This document shows, piece after piece, positions 45,901 through 57,279 of a DNA stretch of 64,000 nucleotides. The translations under genes were made by a program, and so were the position numbers. Source of the DNA: Atopsyche davidsoni (lineage: Eukaryota > Arthropoda > Insecta > Trichoptera > Hydrobiosidae). A model generated the notes under the pieces. The model ran no database searches and was not told the origin of the DNA. It was given only the letters and a program-made list of their open reading frames with translations. The stretch lies in contig JAILWY010000019.1 in assembly GCA_022113835.1 (NCBI GenBank), positions 7,402,001 through 7,466,000 of the forward strand, given 5' to 3'. Positions within the stretch are counted from its first letter, which is position 1. The number at the start of each line of letters is the position of its first letter.

Positions 45901-47692
45901 GGCCGCGACCAGCCGAACTTTTTGCCAGCGTCTACGATAACGCGACCTGAGCAGGTACGGGCGTACCTGCCGCGCTCACTTCGCCGGCGTCTACGGAGTC
46001 GCGACCTATCCTCACCTCAGTTTCGCGACGTGAAAGGTCAACGCGGATTCCGATTTGAAATATGCACGAAGAGTTTTGCAATTCCTTTACGCTGATAATT
46101 TTTGATATTTGGGAATTGTTTCCAAATGATTTGAAAGCTTTCCTCAAATTGTTAAATGCACTACGTGCTGTCTCAATTCTCAGTTTAATTCAAGAGATAT
46201 AACCCTGAAATCTCGAAACTTGGACACTACTATGCGGAGAATTGAAGCTATGTAGGAGAATTCTTAACCTGTTAACCGAGCGGGACGTATGAATACGTCC
46301 TTGAAATATATGTTGCGCCCTATATCTACAAGAAGAGCTAGATTTGGAATGAAGTTGTTTATTTTGAGTGAAAGCAATCTGGATACGTACAAAATAGAGT
46401 CGGTTGAGACGTCCTAGTGAAAGAGTACGCGCGCGTTGTATGCTGCGTAGTTAAAAAGGGAACTCCCCGGTTAAGGGGTTAAGATACCATGGGTTAACCG
46501 AAATGAAAGAGTATTGAAGAGAATGCACAAATAAAGGGAACTCTTGACGTAGGTAAAGAAGCGAAAGGTCTCCTATTTTGGCCACATTTTTCGTAACAAT
46601 AAGTATTGCATCCTCCAAGAAAAAATTGAAGGAAAAAGAGGCATTGGAAGAAGGAAGTTGACGTGAATGCAAAATTAGCGCCAAGATAGAGATATGTTCG
46701 AGGAAATGGTCACCAACCTCCTATGATGAGGAGAGGCAACAGAAGAAGTATTATAGTTATAAACGCACAATGATTTATATGGATAGCTTCAAGTCATTAT
46801 TTTTTATTAATCGTAAATTTATGTATAAATATTTATTATGTATATTAATGGACGTAAAAATTTGATATTTTGTTATGCAAATCAATTAATTATATAAATA
46901 CCATTATAAAATAATGGATTTCAGTTTTAAATAATCAATTTTAAAAATGCATTAAAACTGTTTATTGATAAAAAAAGGAAATCTGTCGTATATTGTATTT
47001 TATACAACATTTTATTTGGTGAACCGGTTTTAAAAAGTGAAAATAAAATACGTTTTTAGACGTTTGTATTGAGTCATTGGAAACTAGAAACAGCCGGACT
47101 ATGAAGATGCACCTGCAATGTACGAAAATACATCGATCGTCTTTCGCGAATCGTCAACCAAAGGCTTACGAAATATTTTTTTCGAGATTTACAAGGTAAT
47201 AAATAAAATGTCACGGTGCAAAAATCAATAAAGATAAAAAAAATCGGGTTGTTCCAAATCTGCTATAAACAACAACAAAATCAGTTCAGTAAAAAAAATC
47301 TTATGGAAATTGAGTTCTTGTTTGAAGATGATATTTCGTGCTTTTTCAGGATTTGTGTTTTTTGTTCTCCTGAAAATTTATCATTTTCAGACACGTAGTC
47401 GATTCCCAAGATTAAACATTTTACAAATATCCATAGTCAATAAATTATACAATATCTCATTTTTAGATATGATTGTGTTTTGTAATTGATTTCTGTGTGG
47501 ATATATATATTATGCATATAAAAATATTTTTTATTTTTTTAATATTTTATAAATATTGACTCTTTTGAAATTGAGATGTATCATTCGCATATCGAGTGGC
47601 TACAGTATTCTCGAGTATGGTTTATAGCAATTCCAAAGCGGATCAACAAGTGGGAAAATGAAAAGCATAACTCACAAAAACGCGCACTTCAT
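33848..47692 (-). CDS. Secreted Arg-patch protein, short paralogue (gene 3), six exons, 228 aa
   Basis: Minus-strand exons 47692-47676, 39512-39335, 36276-36096, 34328-34239, 34150-34049 and 33966-33848 total 687 nt (229 codons); every junction is GT-AG and in phase. The N-terminus MKCAFF followed by LCAAVLLTVLVAVRA is a textbook signal peptide (21 residues) with cleavage before EDADYYEEEPP. The mature protein alternates acidic or Pro/Ala/Thr linkers with Arg patches: RPSLLRRGSLARP, RRLKGGVVRPFRSN followed by DDLLAALKRRRAE, GRKRFNNFNK, SRSRFSGRG and C-terminal FRPGQKRF. There is no known catalytic domain and no cysteine after the signal peptide. It shares split-signal-peptide layout, phases and motifs with gene 1. 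Extracellular or cuticular function, or processing at Arg-rich sites into peptides, is speculation. I do not recognise a named family. Confidence 0.87.
34049..34150 (-). CDS. Gene 3 coding exon 5
   Basis: Acceptor TGCCCTCCAG, donor AGAG|GTGAGT, phase 1 to 1. It encodes GGRKRFNNFNKAEAAPPASE and then SKGSRSRFSGRG. Confidence 0.88.
34239..34328 (-). CDS. Gene 3 coding exon 4
   Basis: Acceptor GTTCGTACTCAG, donor GCAG|GTGAGT, phase 1 to 1. It encodes KVHHHEATSAPASDEAPAEH and SSSNAKSNA: a His/Ser/Ala/Glu linker with no Arg patch of its own. Confidence 0.85.
36096..36276 (-). CDS. Gene 3 coding exon 3
   Basis: Acceptor TCTGGCTTGCAG, donor ACCG|GTAACT, phase 0 to 1. It encodes a Glu-rich acidic stretch (EELAEEGELGDEEGAEEEQ) and then the basic RPFRSNDDLLAALKRRRAE. 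The latter is the most sequence-like segment of the protein and the best probe for homologues. Confidence 0.9.
37109..37246 (-). CDS. Possible alternative terminal exon of gene 3
   Basis: Within the intron between exons 2 and 3, minus-strand acceptor CCCTGCCGTCCAG opens 45 codons in phase 0, exactly the exit phase of exon 2: EVTREPAEDTRGECESHEIS... to VGSINMKTA and TGA at 37111-37109. The composition is acidic and codons are GC-rich, unlike the intron. The upstream side (37255 onward) resembles a hAT end (CAGGGGTGGGCAAT), so the acceptor region may be transposon-derived. Confidence 0.3.
   Translation of the reverse strand, partial: EVTREPAEDTRGECESHEISLEARGTLAAWLDPDKDVGSINMKTA
38861..39193 (+). 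repeat. SINE-like family, near full-length sense copy
   Basis: Sense copy: starts 'cctctccgctctccccgttc' and runs through 'gtatcagatctaaacgcaag', 'accatgaacactgc' and 'gttcagtgaaatggtc'. It lies in gene 3 intron 2. Confidence 0.8.
39335..39512 (-). CDS. Gene 3 coding exon 2
   Basis: Acceptor GGCCTGTTTCAG, donor GAG|GTACGC, phase 2 to 0. It encodes most of the signal peptide, EDADYYEEEPPKPAPAPARP, SLLRRGSLARPQPGKASS and a Thr run. The upstream in-frame ATG near 39577 lies in intron repeats and is not the start. Confidence 0.9.
39513..39680. repeat. Degenerate tandem repeat at an intron 3' end
   Basis: About five imperfect units built on 'gctgagacaggccacata' abut, and include, the acceptor of gene 3 exon 2. 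Confidence 0.6.
42951..42974. repeat. (TA)12 microsatellite
   Basis: Pure TA run. Confidence 0.95.
46140..46745 (+). mobile_element. LINE 3' fragment, rearranged and interrupted
   Basis: 46212-46745 is in the sense orientation of the RT tail ('gacactactatgcgg', 'gaattgaagctat', then 'ataccatggg', GHIFRNNKY, EGKRGIGRRKL and the terminal 'gaggcaacagaagaag'). The 5' piece 46140-46205 ('tgtctcaattctcagtttaa') is inverted relative to it. Stops and frameshifts are present, and a piggyBac MITE interrupts it. Confidence 0.8.
46268..46478. mobile_element. piggyBac-type MITE, 211 bp
   Basis: TTAA on both sides (46264-46267, 46479-46482). Termini CCTGTTAACCG and, reversed, CCCCTTAACCG. It is inserted in the TTAA of the LINE fragment; the same LINE position at 59235-59238 is an empty TTAA. 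Confidence 0.85.
47676..47692 (-). CDS. Gene 3 coding exon 1 (17 nt)
   Basis: CAGCCATC precedes ATG AAG TGC GCG TTT TT, followed by consensus donor GTGAGT. It encodes MKCAF and two bases of Phe6, completing the signal peptide with exon 2. It lies about 160 nt downstream of a TATA/initiator promoter with no upstream ATG in between. Confidence 0.85.
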
Positions 47693-47848
47693 GATGGCTG
47701 CACTGCTACTGATAGGCGACGAGAAGGCGCGCGGTGGCAAGCTCGCTCGGGGTGCTCGGAGGCTTTCGGGTGCCTTCGGGGTGCGGGAGGGAGAGGCTGC
47801 ACTGCTCTCACTTACACACTGTCCACCTAACGAGCCTGGCTCCGACCG

Positions 47849-47884
47849 ACTGTCCCGAGGAGCCGATCGACGCCTCTATTTATA
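47849..47884 (-). promoter_or_regulatory. Gene 3 core promoter (TATA + initiator)
   Basis: On the minus strand TATAAATA at 47884-47877, then ACAGTC with A+1 at about 47851, spacing 33 nt. The leader 47851-47693 has no ATG before the start codon at 47692. Confidence 0.7.
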
Positions 47885-47964
47885 ATTTCACTAGGCGGTG
47901 TCTCGCCCGGCGAGCTAAGAATGCATGTCCGCTAATAAATATTGCAAAAATCACAATTCATCCA

Positions 47965-48110
47965 CTGCGCCGCGACGCGCGCCCCCGCCCCGGCGCCGCC
48001 TCGCCGCCGCCCCGGCGCTGCCCCGGCGCCGCCCCTGAGCCGCCACGGCGCCGCCCCGGCGCCCCGCCCTCGCCGCCCCGCCGGAAGTCGCTCGCCCGCC
48101 GCGCGATCCT
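47965..48110. repeat. GC-rich CCGGCG/CCGCC low-complexity island
   Basis: About 145 bp of tandem-like 'ccccggcgccgcc' units, far above the local GC. On the minus strand it lies about 110-260 bp upstream of the gene 3 start site, with ACTTCCGG at its distal end. Probably a CpG-type promoter element. Confidence 0.7.
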
Positions 48111-48365
48111 TCATTGATCTTTTTTTTGATATACCAATCGTTTTCGCCAAACACATCAGCTCAATATTTTGTGTACAATAACGTTATTTTTTAGCTGAAC
48201 AAAAATAGTCATAAATAAAATATATATAAAAGGTGTTAACTACTTTAAAAGATTTTTGATAATTTAAAATACATTTTTTTACCATCAATAATTTTAAATT
48301 ATTTAGGTATATTATTTTTCAGTATATGGTAAGATCGAAAACAAATTTATCGCATCTACATTTTA

Positions 48366-48480
48366 GTCTTCTTCTCAGAGGAAGTTGGCGACCATTTCAC
48401 TCATGGTGAGCCTGTGTTCATGGTTTTCCATGGTAAAACTAATGTAGTGGGTCCCTGGGTTCTTTTACACCGCAGTTTTA
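48366..48480 (-). repeat. SINE-like family copy, partial
   Basis: Antisense: 'cttcttctcagaggaagttg' to 'gtgggtccctgggttctttt'. Confidence 0.7.
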
Positions 48481-51400
48481 TTTTACAAGCCCCTATAATT
48501 GAGCAAGAATTTGAATAATAAATATTATTCGCGGAAATTGAATACTAGTTATAACTGAATATTTGCTATCGTTTTTCTCGTTATTTTAAATGCAAACCAT
48601 TTGCAATAAAATCTAAAAATATTGTACATCAATATTCATGAACAAGTCGAAAACATCAAATACAATTATTTAAAAAATAAAACAATTAAAAAGCAAACAC
48701 AAGGTACAGTAACTATACCTTATTCAAGGCTTTTTTATCTGGATACCTGGTGGCTTCTGTACGTTACAGAATTCAAAACACTTTGCTTCACCCTGATTCA
48801 AACCTTTACATGTAAGTGTGCCAACCACTAGAACATGAGAAAGTTGATATTAAAATAATAGAATGCTCCCAGTATGCGCAATGTTTTCACAAGAAGTGAT
48901 TTCCCACCGCGACTCCAGCCTGCTTTGGTTTTCTAAATTTCCACGAGCCATAAAATTTCATTTCAGCTGAAACTGTTCGCTCCAGTAAAATCTGCAAAGA
49001 AACCACTGTAGTTTCTTCACTGCTTAACTAACAAATAATAGTTTTTAATTAACTTTAATACATTATGTATATTTTTTTGCGTTATACGCTTAAGTTTTGA
49101 ATCAAATTATATATGATACAAAACATTTTTTGTGTACACGTTTCCAAATCAACCTGTAACTTTGCTCATAGTAAGGGATAAAAATCTTTTTTTATATTCA
49201 ACCTCGTTTATACATTTCTTGAAGTCCACTTAGATTTAAAAATTCCGACAAAGTTAAAAGAAACAATTTATTTGTTCAGATTATGCATAGTAATTTCTTC
49301 ATCTCCTGAATTTTCTGTTTTGTCCAATAGAGTTTTTTTTTTAATCGTTTTAATATATATTATATACGAAAGTTTGCATCTAGGCACAAAAATATTCAAA
49401 TTACAGCATTAAAAAAACTTAGTGTTTTTTAATAAATTTATTTCACAATTTTCCAGAATACGATATTTCTGTATATACATATTAAACGACATAACACGGA
49501 CTCGGGAAGCGAGATCTCAATAGTTTTTTTATGGATAAATCATGAATAAATCCAACAACTTAAAAAAACAATAACAGTATAAAATGCCACGCGAAATAAC
49601 ACATAGTTAAAAAAATCTTTATAAAAACTTAACATATACTTTTTATCCGATGATTTGATATGTTAAATGGCTAGCATTTTTTAAAAATTCTATGTAATAT
49701 TTCATTTATATAAATTTCATAACTGTTATAAAAAGTGTATTTACTTCGTTGATATTATTGTGATTCAAATTGTTCATGGTCTAATCAATGATTACTATCG
49801 TATATTTTGAATTAATCTATATTTTACTGTGCTCTGAAGTCAAGCGAAAATACGACTTGATTCCCATCAGTATAGTAAGTAAATATTACGAGGAATTTCC
49901 CTAAAATTAAATTGTTAAATGCCACTTTGTATTTGTATAAATGCATACTCAGCTGTTTTCAAGAAGTGAACTCGGCAATTGCGAAATGTCTCACAAACCT
50001 TCACAAATCGTTGACTGCACATTTTGATGTCATTAAGAGTAATCTATTCGATGAGCACTAATTTTGTTGAAAATTTGTGTTCTGACCTCGCTGTCCCATT
50101 TAATAATGTATAATTACGCCTTATTAATTATGTATGGTTAATTTAGAACCATTCTAGGCAAGGAAGTGATGCAGACTTGCCGAGCAGAGTTGTTTCTCTT
50201 TTCCACGTGTTAAGTTATTCAAAATTTAATAAACTTAAAATTAAATTAAATAAACTAGTAAACAATAACCTCCGGCGCGTGCTTCCTGCGAGAACAGTGG
50301 AACAATCATTGCGTTAAATAATTATAACATAGAAACAAATAAATATTGTTTATTTTATAATTACTTTATTAACATAATACACAATAACAACAAAACAGTT
50401 GCTCAAAGTGTAGGGTACAAAGTATTATATTTCAAAAATAAAACATTTCGTTGTATTTCAGCAATATATTTGCTTTCATATTTATTTAAAAAATTAAAGG
50501 CATGTGTTTCCATGTTTCGTGGTACTTGCATGTGTAAAAAAAATGCGTGTGATCCATTTAATTACTACTTAATTCAACTAGACCTGTTATCGATTGTTAA
50601 ATTCCGAGCAAACGCATTTTAAAAACAATTACTCAATGGAATCGATGAGAAAATCGTGGGCTCTCCTTAATTCAAGATCAATTTACACTTATCTTCAAAA
50701 TAATTACTTTTATTTTGCTACTTAATGTATTGCTTATTATATCTTATACATTATCTTGACACAAAAGCTACAATGTTTCATACAAATAAATGGAATGAAT
50801 AAATATTTTTAAGATCCAAACCAAACTGAAAAATACAATGAATAAACGAGTAAACTTTTGTTTAAAACAAAATTTTGTTTTGTTAACAATAAAACACAAA
50901 GATAACTCAAATCATCTTTACTAAAACAAGTTTAGCTCTGGTAAGATCAGTTTGTAATTTGCATGCCTGGCCGGGAAACTCATATATCTTAGCCAATCTT
51001 GCTTTTTCTAATTTTTTACCAGTTATTTTTAACTGCTTTAAATATTTAAAATTTATTTACCGAAATTTTTCAGAGCACGTCTGTTGTCACAATCCAAACG
51101 CTGATTTCAGTTTTATTTCTGATAATCGCATTCTTAACCTGACGCGTACTAACAATGCTTTGGACACATCATTAAATTAAACATAAAATTATTTATATTC
51201 TGCAATCATATTTTTTTTCAGTTGAATATATTATTTTCATGCGTATACAAAAAATATAAAATTTCATGAATATTAATCAACAACCTTCCCATGCTGAAGC
51301 TAAAAAATTAAACATATGTTTTATTTCACTTAAAAAACAACTTTTTTTTTTGTTTCTTTATTACAGTTTATTAGGAGTGATATTTTTTCTATGTTTGTAC

Positions 51401-52017
51401 CAGGATAAGTGCGTAATGCATTATAAACTTTAATTTTTAAATACTACAGTGTATTTATGTAAAATTATACATAAATTAATTCGCCTGCGAGACGCAGAGC
51501 ATTACCTTATTTATGTGGACAAGGATACGAATTGTCCGTTTCACTCTCCATGGGTGGAGACATGGATCTTGAAACCAAGGTCGAGGAAGTGATAAGTGCC
51601 AGCCACTTCATCCAGCAACGAAGAGACAGGCTTGAAGGTCCCCGACATTCGGCAAGACCAACGTAGTGACAAAAAAAACCACGCATGTGACCACATAGTG
51701 TATAACAACCTAAAATTTACATTCTGAACGATTAAAAAAACAGTTATTAATAAATGTTTGATTACACCTATCAAATTCATTTCAATGCTATTCAAGACTA
51801 ATAATTGGATGCATTATTCCATCTTGTGGCAAGGTGTTTGCTTAGTGAGGGTTGAAGCAGAGCTTATTAAATTCTGTAAATAAATTGAATTGCCTCAGAA
51901 TTCAAATGAAACAAAGATGAGTCCTTTTTAGTCAAAAAATAATATTACTAAATATTTTAAATAAATCCACACTTTTTTTTGTGTATAAATTTTAAGATGA
52001 TTGATTTAAACTTGAAA

Positions 52018-52100
52018 AATCGTCGTGACTGGTTAAAACTGCGATAGGCGTGGAGGTGTGGGTTCAAATCCTACGGGTGTCATTCGACGTTAACCTTATT
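52018..52100 (+). repeat. tRNA-derived SINE remnant
   Basis: 'gactggttaaaactgcgatag' (degenerate A box) and GGTTCAAATCC (B box). Similar remnants with B boxes lie near 63120-63175, 55585 and (reversed) 57650. It is not a functional tRNA gene: no acceptor stem pairs. Confidence 0.45.
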
Positions 52101-54660
52101 ACTTAATTACTAAACGCAGAGCAGCTTACAAGACCTTTAGAAAAAATACTCTCTCGGATGCAGTTTTTTTTATGCTTTTATTCAATATTGAAACCGATCC
52201 GGAAACGTGACAATCTAGACAAGCCCTCAATTGCTTCTTATTATTTTGTCGCTTGACTATATATCACAAATATACTTCAGCTAAAATACTAGTCCTCCTG
52301 CAGCCTCATTCGTCAAAGTATAGGAGAATCCCTAATCATCAATCATTCAACGAATACATAATACAATGGAGACGATGTCGAGTAGCGATGGGCATTTCAG
52401 AGGAAAATTCAAAACAGCTACTTTCGTTTCTTTTTTCTCAAAGTAGCAGCCACATTTAACTGCTACAAGGAAGCTGTACGATAAAAAATATTTAAATAGT
52501 TTTTTCAGATCTATCACAGTTGGCCTTTTAAGTATTCAACAATCCGAACTAAATATTTGATAGCTTGATAAATTTTCGAGCAAAATATTTAATTATCAAC
52601 AAAAAGCAAAATTAAACGAGTTGCAAATTAATTTTTTTAAAAGGTTTTCTTATACTTTGTGTTTACTTGTTTTGACTATAAGTCATATTTGGGATGATAA
52701 TCATAGATATTTTTCTTTTTATGACGAAATTGAGGTTAATTAGCGAGGGGTTGTGAAGATACGCAAATATCAGGGGTGCGAAACCCTAAAGACACTCGTA
52801 GGCTTTTGCTTAGAATTTTTAGTCTCATTTAAATGATAGTGAGCTGAAAACTACCCATAAAAGTTTTTTTTAAATTCACAGACACAAGCAGGTGTCGCGG
52901 CTGCAAAACGGTCACAAATTAATCGAAAAACGCCTTCACTCACCCCGCACTGGAATCGAATACCTGACGATAATGTGCCGAGAGAACTGAGCATCACCAG
53001 CTAAGTAGTCGATGCATAACGCTCTCACTTCCTTCCAGCTTCATCACGAGTCTTGGTACTGTTATAATTCGCAGTTTGGTGCAGCATCACTTGCTGCTCC
53101 CGCTTTCCAATTGGCACCATCCTTTTGTGAACAACAAACAGGAGAGTAGCAATTCGATAAATCATCGTTGAACGAGGTGCTCACAAAACGGAGTTAAGGT
53201 GTATGCTAGAGTGTAAGCACTGGAAACTGCAATTTCAGGTTTCGAAATTAGTCTCATTTCCATGGGGGAAAAATACGTTTTGCCTTAATGTATAAAAAAT
53301 GCTGCTAATTTCTTGTAATCAACATGGTAGATGAATGAAGATATACCTGGCTCATCTCCTTGCGGCATTCTATTTTAAGAAATGATTGTGATTTATATTC
53401 TCCTCGTTTGCCTAATTTGATCCCTGTCACTCGATTGTTAAGTAAGCACTACAAAAAGAACGAAATATGTATGCTTAGCGCGTTTTATAAATGTCTGTGA
53501 ATTTCTTCGAATGAATGAGGAATACATATTCATTAGTAACGCGCAGTGAATTTAAAACCGGAGCAAGCAGTTTTATTCAAAATGTGTAAATTATCACCAC
53601 GGTCGGAAATTTTTGGTTATTTTTTTTACTTACTCGAAGCGCGCTTCAATGATGATCAAAATTCGGATTGGCTTGATTCATGTTTCTAAATTCCAGATTC
53701 TTAACTTAACTCTAAAAATATATTACTTGGCCTGATAAAATAAAAACGGGGAAATATCATAGCACAGGTATCATTTAATTAAAATAATTTCATTTAAAAT
53801 CCTAAAACAGTATGTAAATGAAAAATAAGCTGCAAAATGTACGTAAACATTCTCTTATTTCGTCATATTTTAACCGTTTTGTATTTATATGCAAGCAATG
53901 TATTTATGTTGATTATATATAAGATGACATTCAAATACTGTTGACATTTTCAAATACAAATGTCGGACTGCTGTCAGTACACACTGATATTATGAAATTC
54001 TATTAAAACTAGCGAAAACGCGATGGTATTTTTATTTTTACATCAATATAAAGAAGCATTACTGCCATGATAATCTTTGAACGGTAAATTTACTCTGCTC
54101 CGCAAGGTTTGAGATTCACTCCTAACAAAAATTATTTCACAGAATTCGGTTGTTTTTACATAGCTTTATTGGGTTTTTAAATCCCACGGTGCTTTTAAAT
54201 CACAGAAAAGTTGTATGTGAGAAGATTTATAGACGAATGATTTTCTTTTTTTCAGCAACTTGTTTTTTTGATGGAATCAATAAAGCGCTATTATACAATA
54301 TTCAAGGTAAATATTAATACTTACCTTGAATATTGTCTTGTATTTATTCAACCTCTGAAAATATATCTTGAATTTAATTGACCGGAAAAGCATCTGCATA
54401 GGAAATGCTTTAATATGATATATTTGAAACCATATTTTTTCTTTTGCTACTTCACGATGATTTATGCAAAAGACTTAGGATAAATAAAATTTGGTAAATT
54501 TTAATTTTATCTCTCGTCATATCTTCATTTTGAGATTATTCAAAATGTTGAATTCACTTCCTACCTTTGGCAGGTCGAAATGCCTGCATCGTTTATCATT
54601 TTTTTCAAAATTCCGAAAGATCGGTAAAGTTAACGATGAGTAGCTGCCAGGCTACAATTT

Positions 54661-54758
54661 CCTCATAAGAAAACCATGAACACTGGCGCAGTATGAGTGT
54701 ATGCTCAGTGAAATGGTCGCCAATCTCCTCTGAGGAGAGGCACTTGATGAAGAAGAAG
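54661..54758 (+). repeat. SINE-like family copy, 3' part with GAA tail
   Basis: Sense copy: 'aaaaccatgaacactgg', 'ctcagtgaaatggtcgcca', 'gaggagaggcacttgatg' and a (GAA)n tail. Confidence 0.8.
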
Positions 54759-56729
54759 AGCTTTTCGTTGCTCGCATGCTTAAAGGACAAAACCCTTCAA
54801 GGAAAAACTCTCTGCACCTTTTGACTGAAAATCCTGCCAATACATGAAAGAATCCAGTAACCCAGAAGAGGGTAAAGATGTGTGACGTTTCGAATTAAAA
54901 AAAAACATACAAATTAAAGGTGACTCAATACTTTTTTTACATAAATATTGGATCATTGACTATCTTAAAACTATAAAACGCGATGAGGTTGCAGGTGGTC
55001 ACTTGCAAGATAAGTCGAGTTGCGAGTTCGCCAGCAGGTGTGCGACGGCGTTGGGAAGCGTTGGGAAACTGTACATTTCCGCTCTATTTAGTTCTTGCTA
55101 TTTTACCAATTAATATCTTCAGCCTATTCTCTCAGACTCGATCCAAAGGCCAAGAGAATGTTCGTAAAAAATATGACTAATTTCTAGGTTGCATAGTTTC
55201 TTTGCAAAATCAACTGCATACATTACTTGACGTTCGTAAGGTTACTTCACTTCCTGTGTAGAATCATAGAGAATGTGTTATTAAATTATTAATGATATTA
55301 TTCGCTGCGTAAAAAAAAAATACGACGCTTTAGTATTATTAATTCAACTCAAAAAAATTATTGTTTTAGGATGAAACACAGCAAGCTTGAAATTCGCTGC
55401 AGTCGTTCACTAAATCTGCAAGAGTCGGTGACCGCAAGCGAATAAGGTTCGAGGCAATCACAGGTAATTTAGACTGCATCCGCCTTGTTACGTAGCTGGC
55501 ATTTAAGAAGTCACAAAAAACCTGCACCACGGATGATTTCATGATAAAAATTACTAACTATTGCATACACAGGAAAATAAATCTCGGAGTTGTACGTTCA
55601 AATCCACATTTTTTATTCCTTGAAAGTGGCATTAGTACAGAATCCAAAACGTCGGATCAATCACAACTCAACCCGTCTTCACATCGAATAAAATGATTTT
55701 ATATGTGAACGATTGGTAACGATATGCTTTTTTATCAAATCTGTTGTCCAGGTCATCTTAATTTTATTAAGGCTTTTACGTTAATATACAATTATCAATC
55801 AAGAAAGATGTAAAAAGCGTATGAGAAAAAAATCTAAACAAACAAGAATTCTATATAAGGAATCCGTTTTGTGAAATGTTAAATATTCTTTTATTTATGT
55901 AATAAAATCTTTTATTACATTTGTTTCAGTTCAATCGTCATTTAATTGTTTATAATTTTAAAAATAAGTTTGTGTGCTTTTTTGTTATGGAGTTAACTTT
56001 CATTTGGGATTACAGTATTTTCTTTGTGGTTTCTTGGAATATTTTAACAAAATAATTATATTACTCGGAACATGCAGTTATCATTGTAAATTATCATGGT
56101 AAAGTTCTTCGAATGTGATATATGTCTGTAAAAAAATGATGACTTGGAAGAGTTTTAATGTAGCGCTGCTTAACTTTAGTGTGGATGGGAATCTTGGGTC
56201 ATTTTATAATACACTTACATTAAATATGATGTCCGACAGTTTAAAATTCCGCGGGTCGCTTTGTCTCCTTCAAAATGGCTTGACTACTGTGTGAAAAGCG
56301 ACCTGATGGGGGGTACTTGGAGCATCTGCACACTGCGAGAGAAGCACGAGAACGATGGAGAGTTAAAAGTACAGTACAGAAGGCATTCGTCAGTTCTTCC
56401 ATCATGTAGGCCTGCGAACATTCAGACCTTCCAAACTAAGGAAGGTCTGAGTGGGACACATTGAGATCGACAGAGGAACACCTATATCACTGCTTCTATC
56501 GCCAATACGATTGTAGTTCATTCAGATTTTCTGCGATTGTGTGACAGCAGCATTAAAAAAAATCAATGACAGAGAACCGTACAAAAAAGCAACAAAACAT
56601 TGAAATCGTTCAAGTATCGCCAGCATTGCGGGTCGCTGGCAAATAAAAAGGTGTGGCGCGCGACAAAAATTCCAAAAGGTTCAAGGAAATGGCCAGAATG
56701 GTTGATTAACTTTCTGTCTGGATGTTTTT
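54759..56729. other. Intergenic, no supported gene
   Basis: AT-rich. A 10-bp perfect hairpin CAGACCTTCC / GGAAGGTCTG is present near 56425-56450. No coding exon was recognised. Confidence 0.55.
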
Positions 56730-57060
56730 CTTCATCAAGTGCTTCTCCTCAAAGGCGATTGGCGATAATTTCACTGAGCATATGCGCATGCTGAGCCAGT
56801 GTTCATGGTTTTCTAAGGGGGAAATAGTGTAGTGGGTCCCCAGGTCCTTCTACACCACAATGGCATTATTATATAATCCTTTCCTTACAAAGCTCTGGCG
56901 TTTAGATCTGATACTCCTTCTTCATTAAGTTACAAAAACAATATCAGGAGCCCCCCACTGCCCTCCACAATCATTCCCACTACTCCATTACCGATACTCA
57001 ACACGCTCATGGTACAGAATGGCAGCTATGCACAAGCAACAGAATGAGGAGAGCTGGGAG
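56730..57060 (-). repeat. SINE-like family, full-length antisense copy
   Basis: About 330 bp: 'cttcatcaagtgcttctcct', 'gtagtgggtccccaggtcc', 'tctgatactccttcttcat', 'tgccctccacaatcattcc' and 'cagaatgaggagagc'. It matches 63322-63656 almost throughout. No tRNA-like head or ORF. Confidence 0.88.
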
Positions 57061-57097
57061 GAGTCACCCAAGCTCATATTTTCTGGATGTTAAGGCA

Positions 57098-57279
57098 CGC
57101 CAATCCGTATATTTCAATGTTTCTATTACATACACCACTGTGACATTTTTCATCCCTTCATATTTCAAATAAGTAGTAGTCTATCCATCGCCAATCCGTA
57201 TATTTCAATGTTTCTATTACATACACCACTGTGACATTTTTCATCCCTTCATATTTCAAATAAGTAGTAGTCTATCCAT
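57098..57279. repeat. Perfect 91-bp tandem duplication
   Basis: 57098-57188 and 57189-57279 appear identical base for base (both run from 'cgccaatccgtatatttcaa' to 'gtctatccat'). Confidence 0.95.

Larger units (their letters stand above)
39681..47675 (-). other. Gene 3 intron 1
   Basis: About 8 kb, AT-rich. Contains a TA microsatellite (42951-42974), GC-rich patches at 43240-43640 and 45640-46050, and the LINE/piggyBac nest at 46140-46745. Otherwise nothing was recognised. Confidence 0.6.
48120..54600. other. Intergenic, no supported gene
   Basis: AT-rich with many homopolymer runs. It holds a partial SINE-like copy at 48366-48480 and a tRNA-like SINE remnant at 52018-52100. Open frames such as 51541-51795 have no coding signature. 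Confidence 0.6.

Noticed and set aside
47658..47885. Plus-strand ORF beginning near HFMMAALLLIGDE, signal-peptide-like
   Set aside because: It is the antisense of the gene 3 leader and first exon. The minus strand has promoter, start, donor and phase agreement; the plus strand has none.
47734..48156. Pro/Arg/Ala-rich ORFs on both strands
   Set aside because: Low-complexity CCGGCG island is open in all frames; no start context or splice sites.
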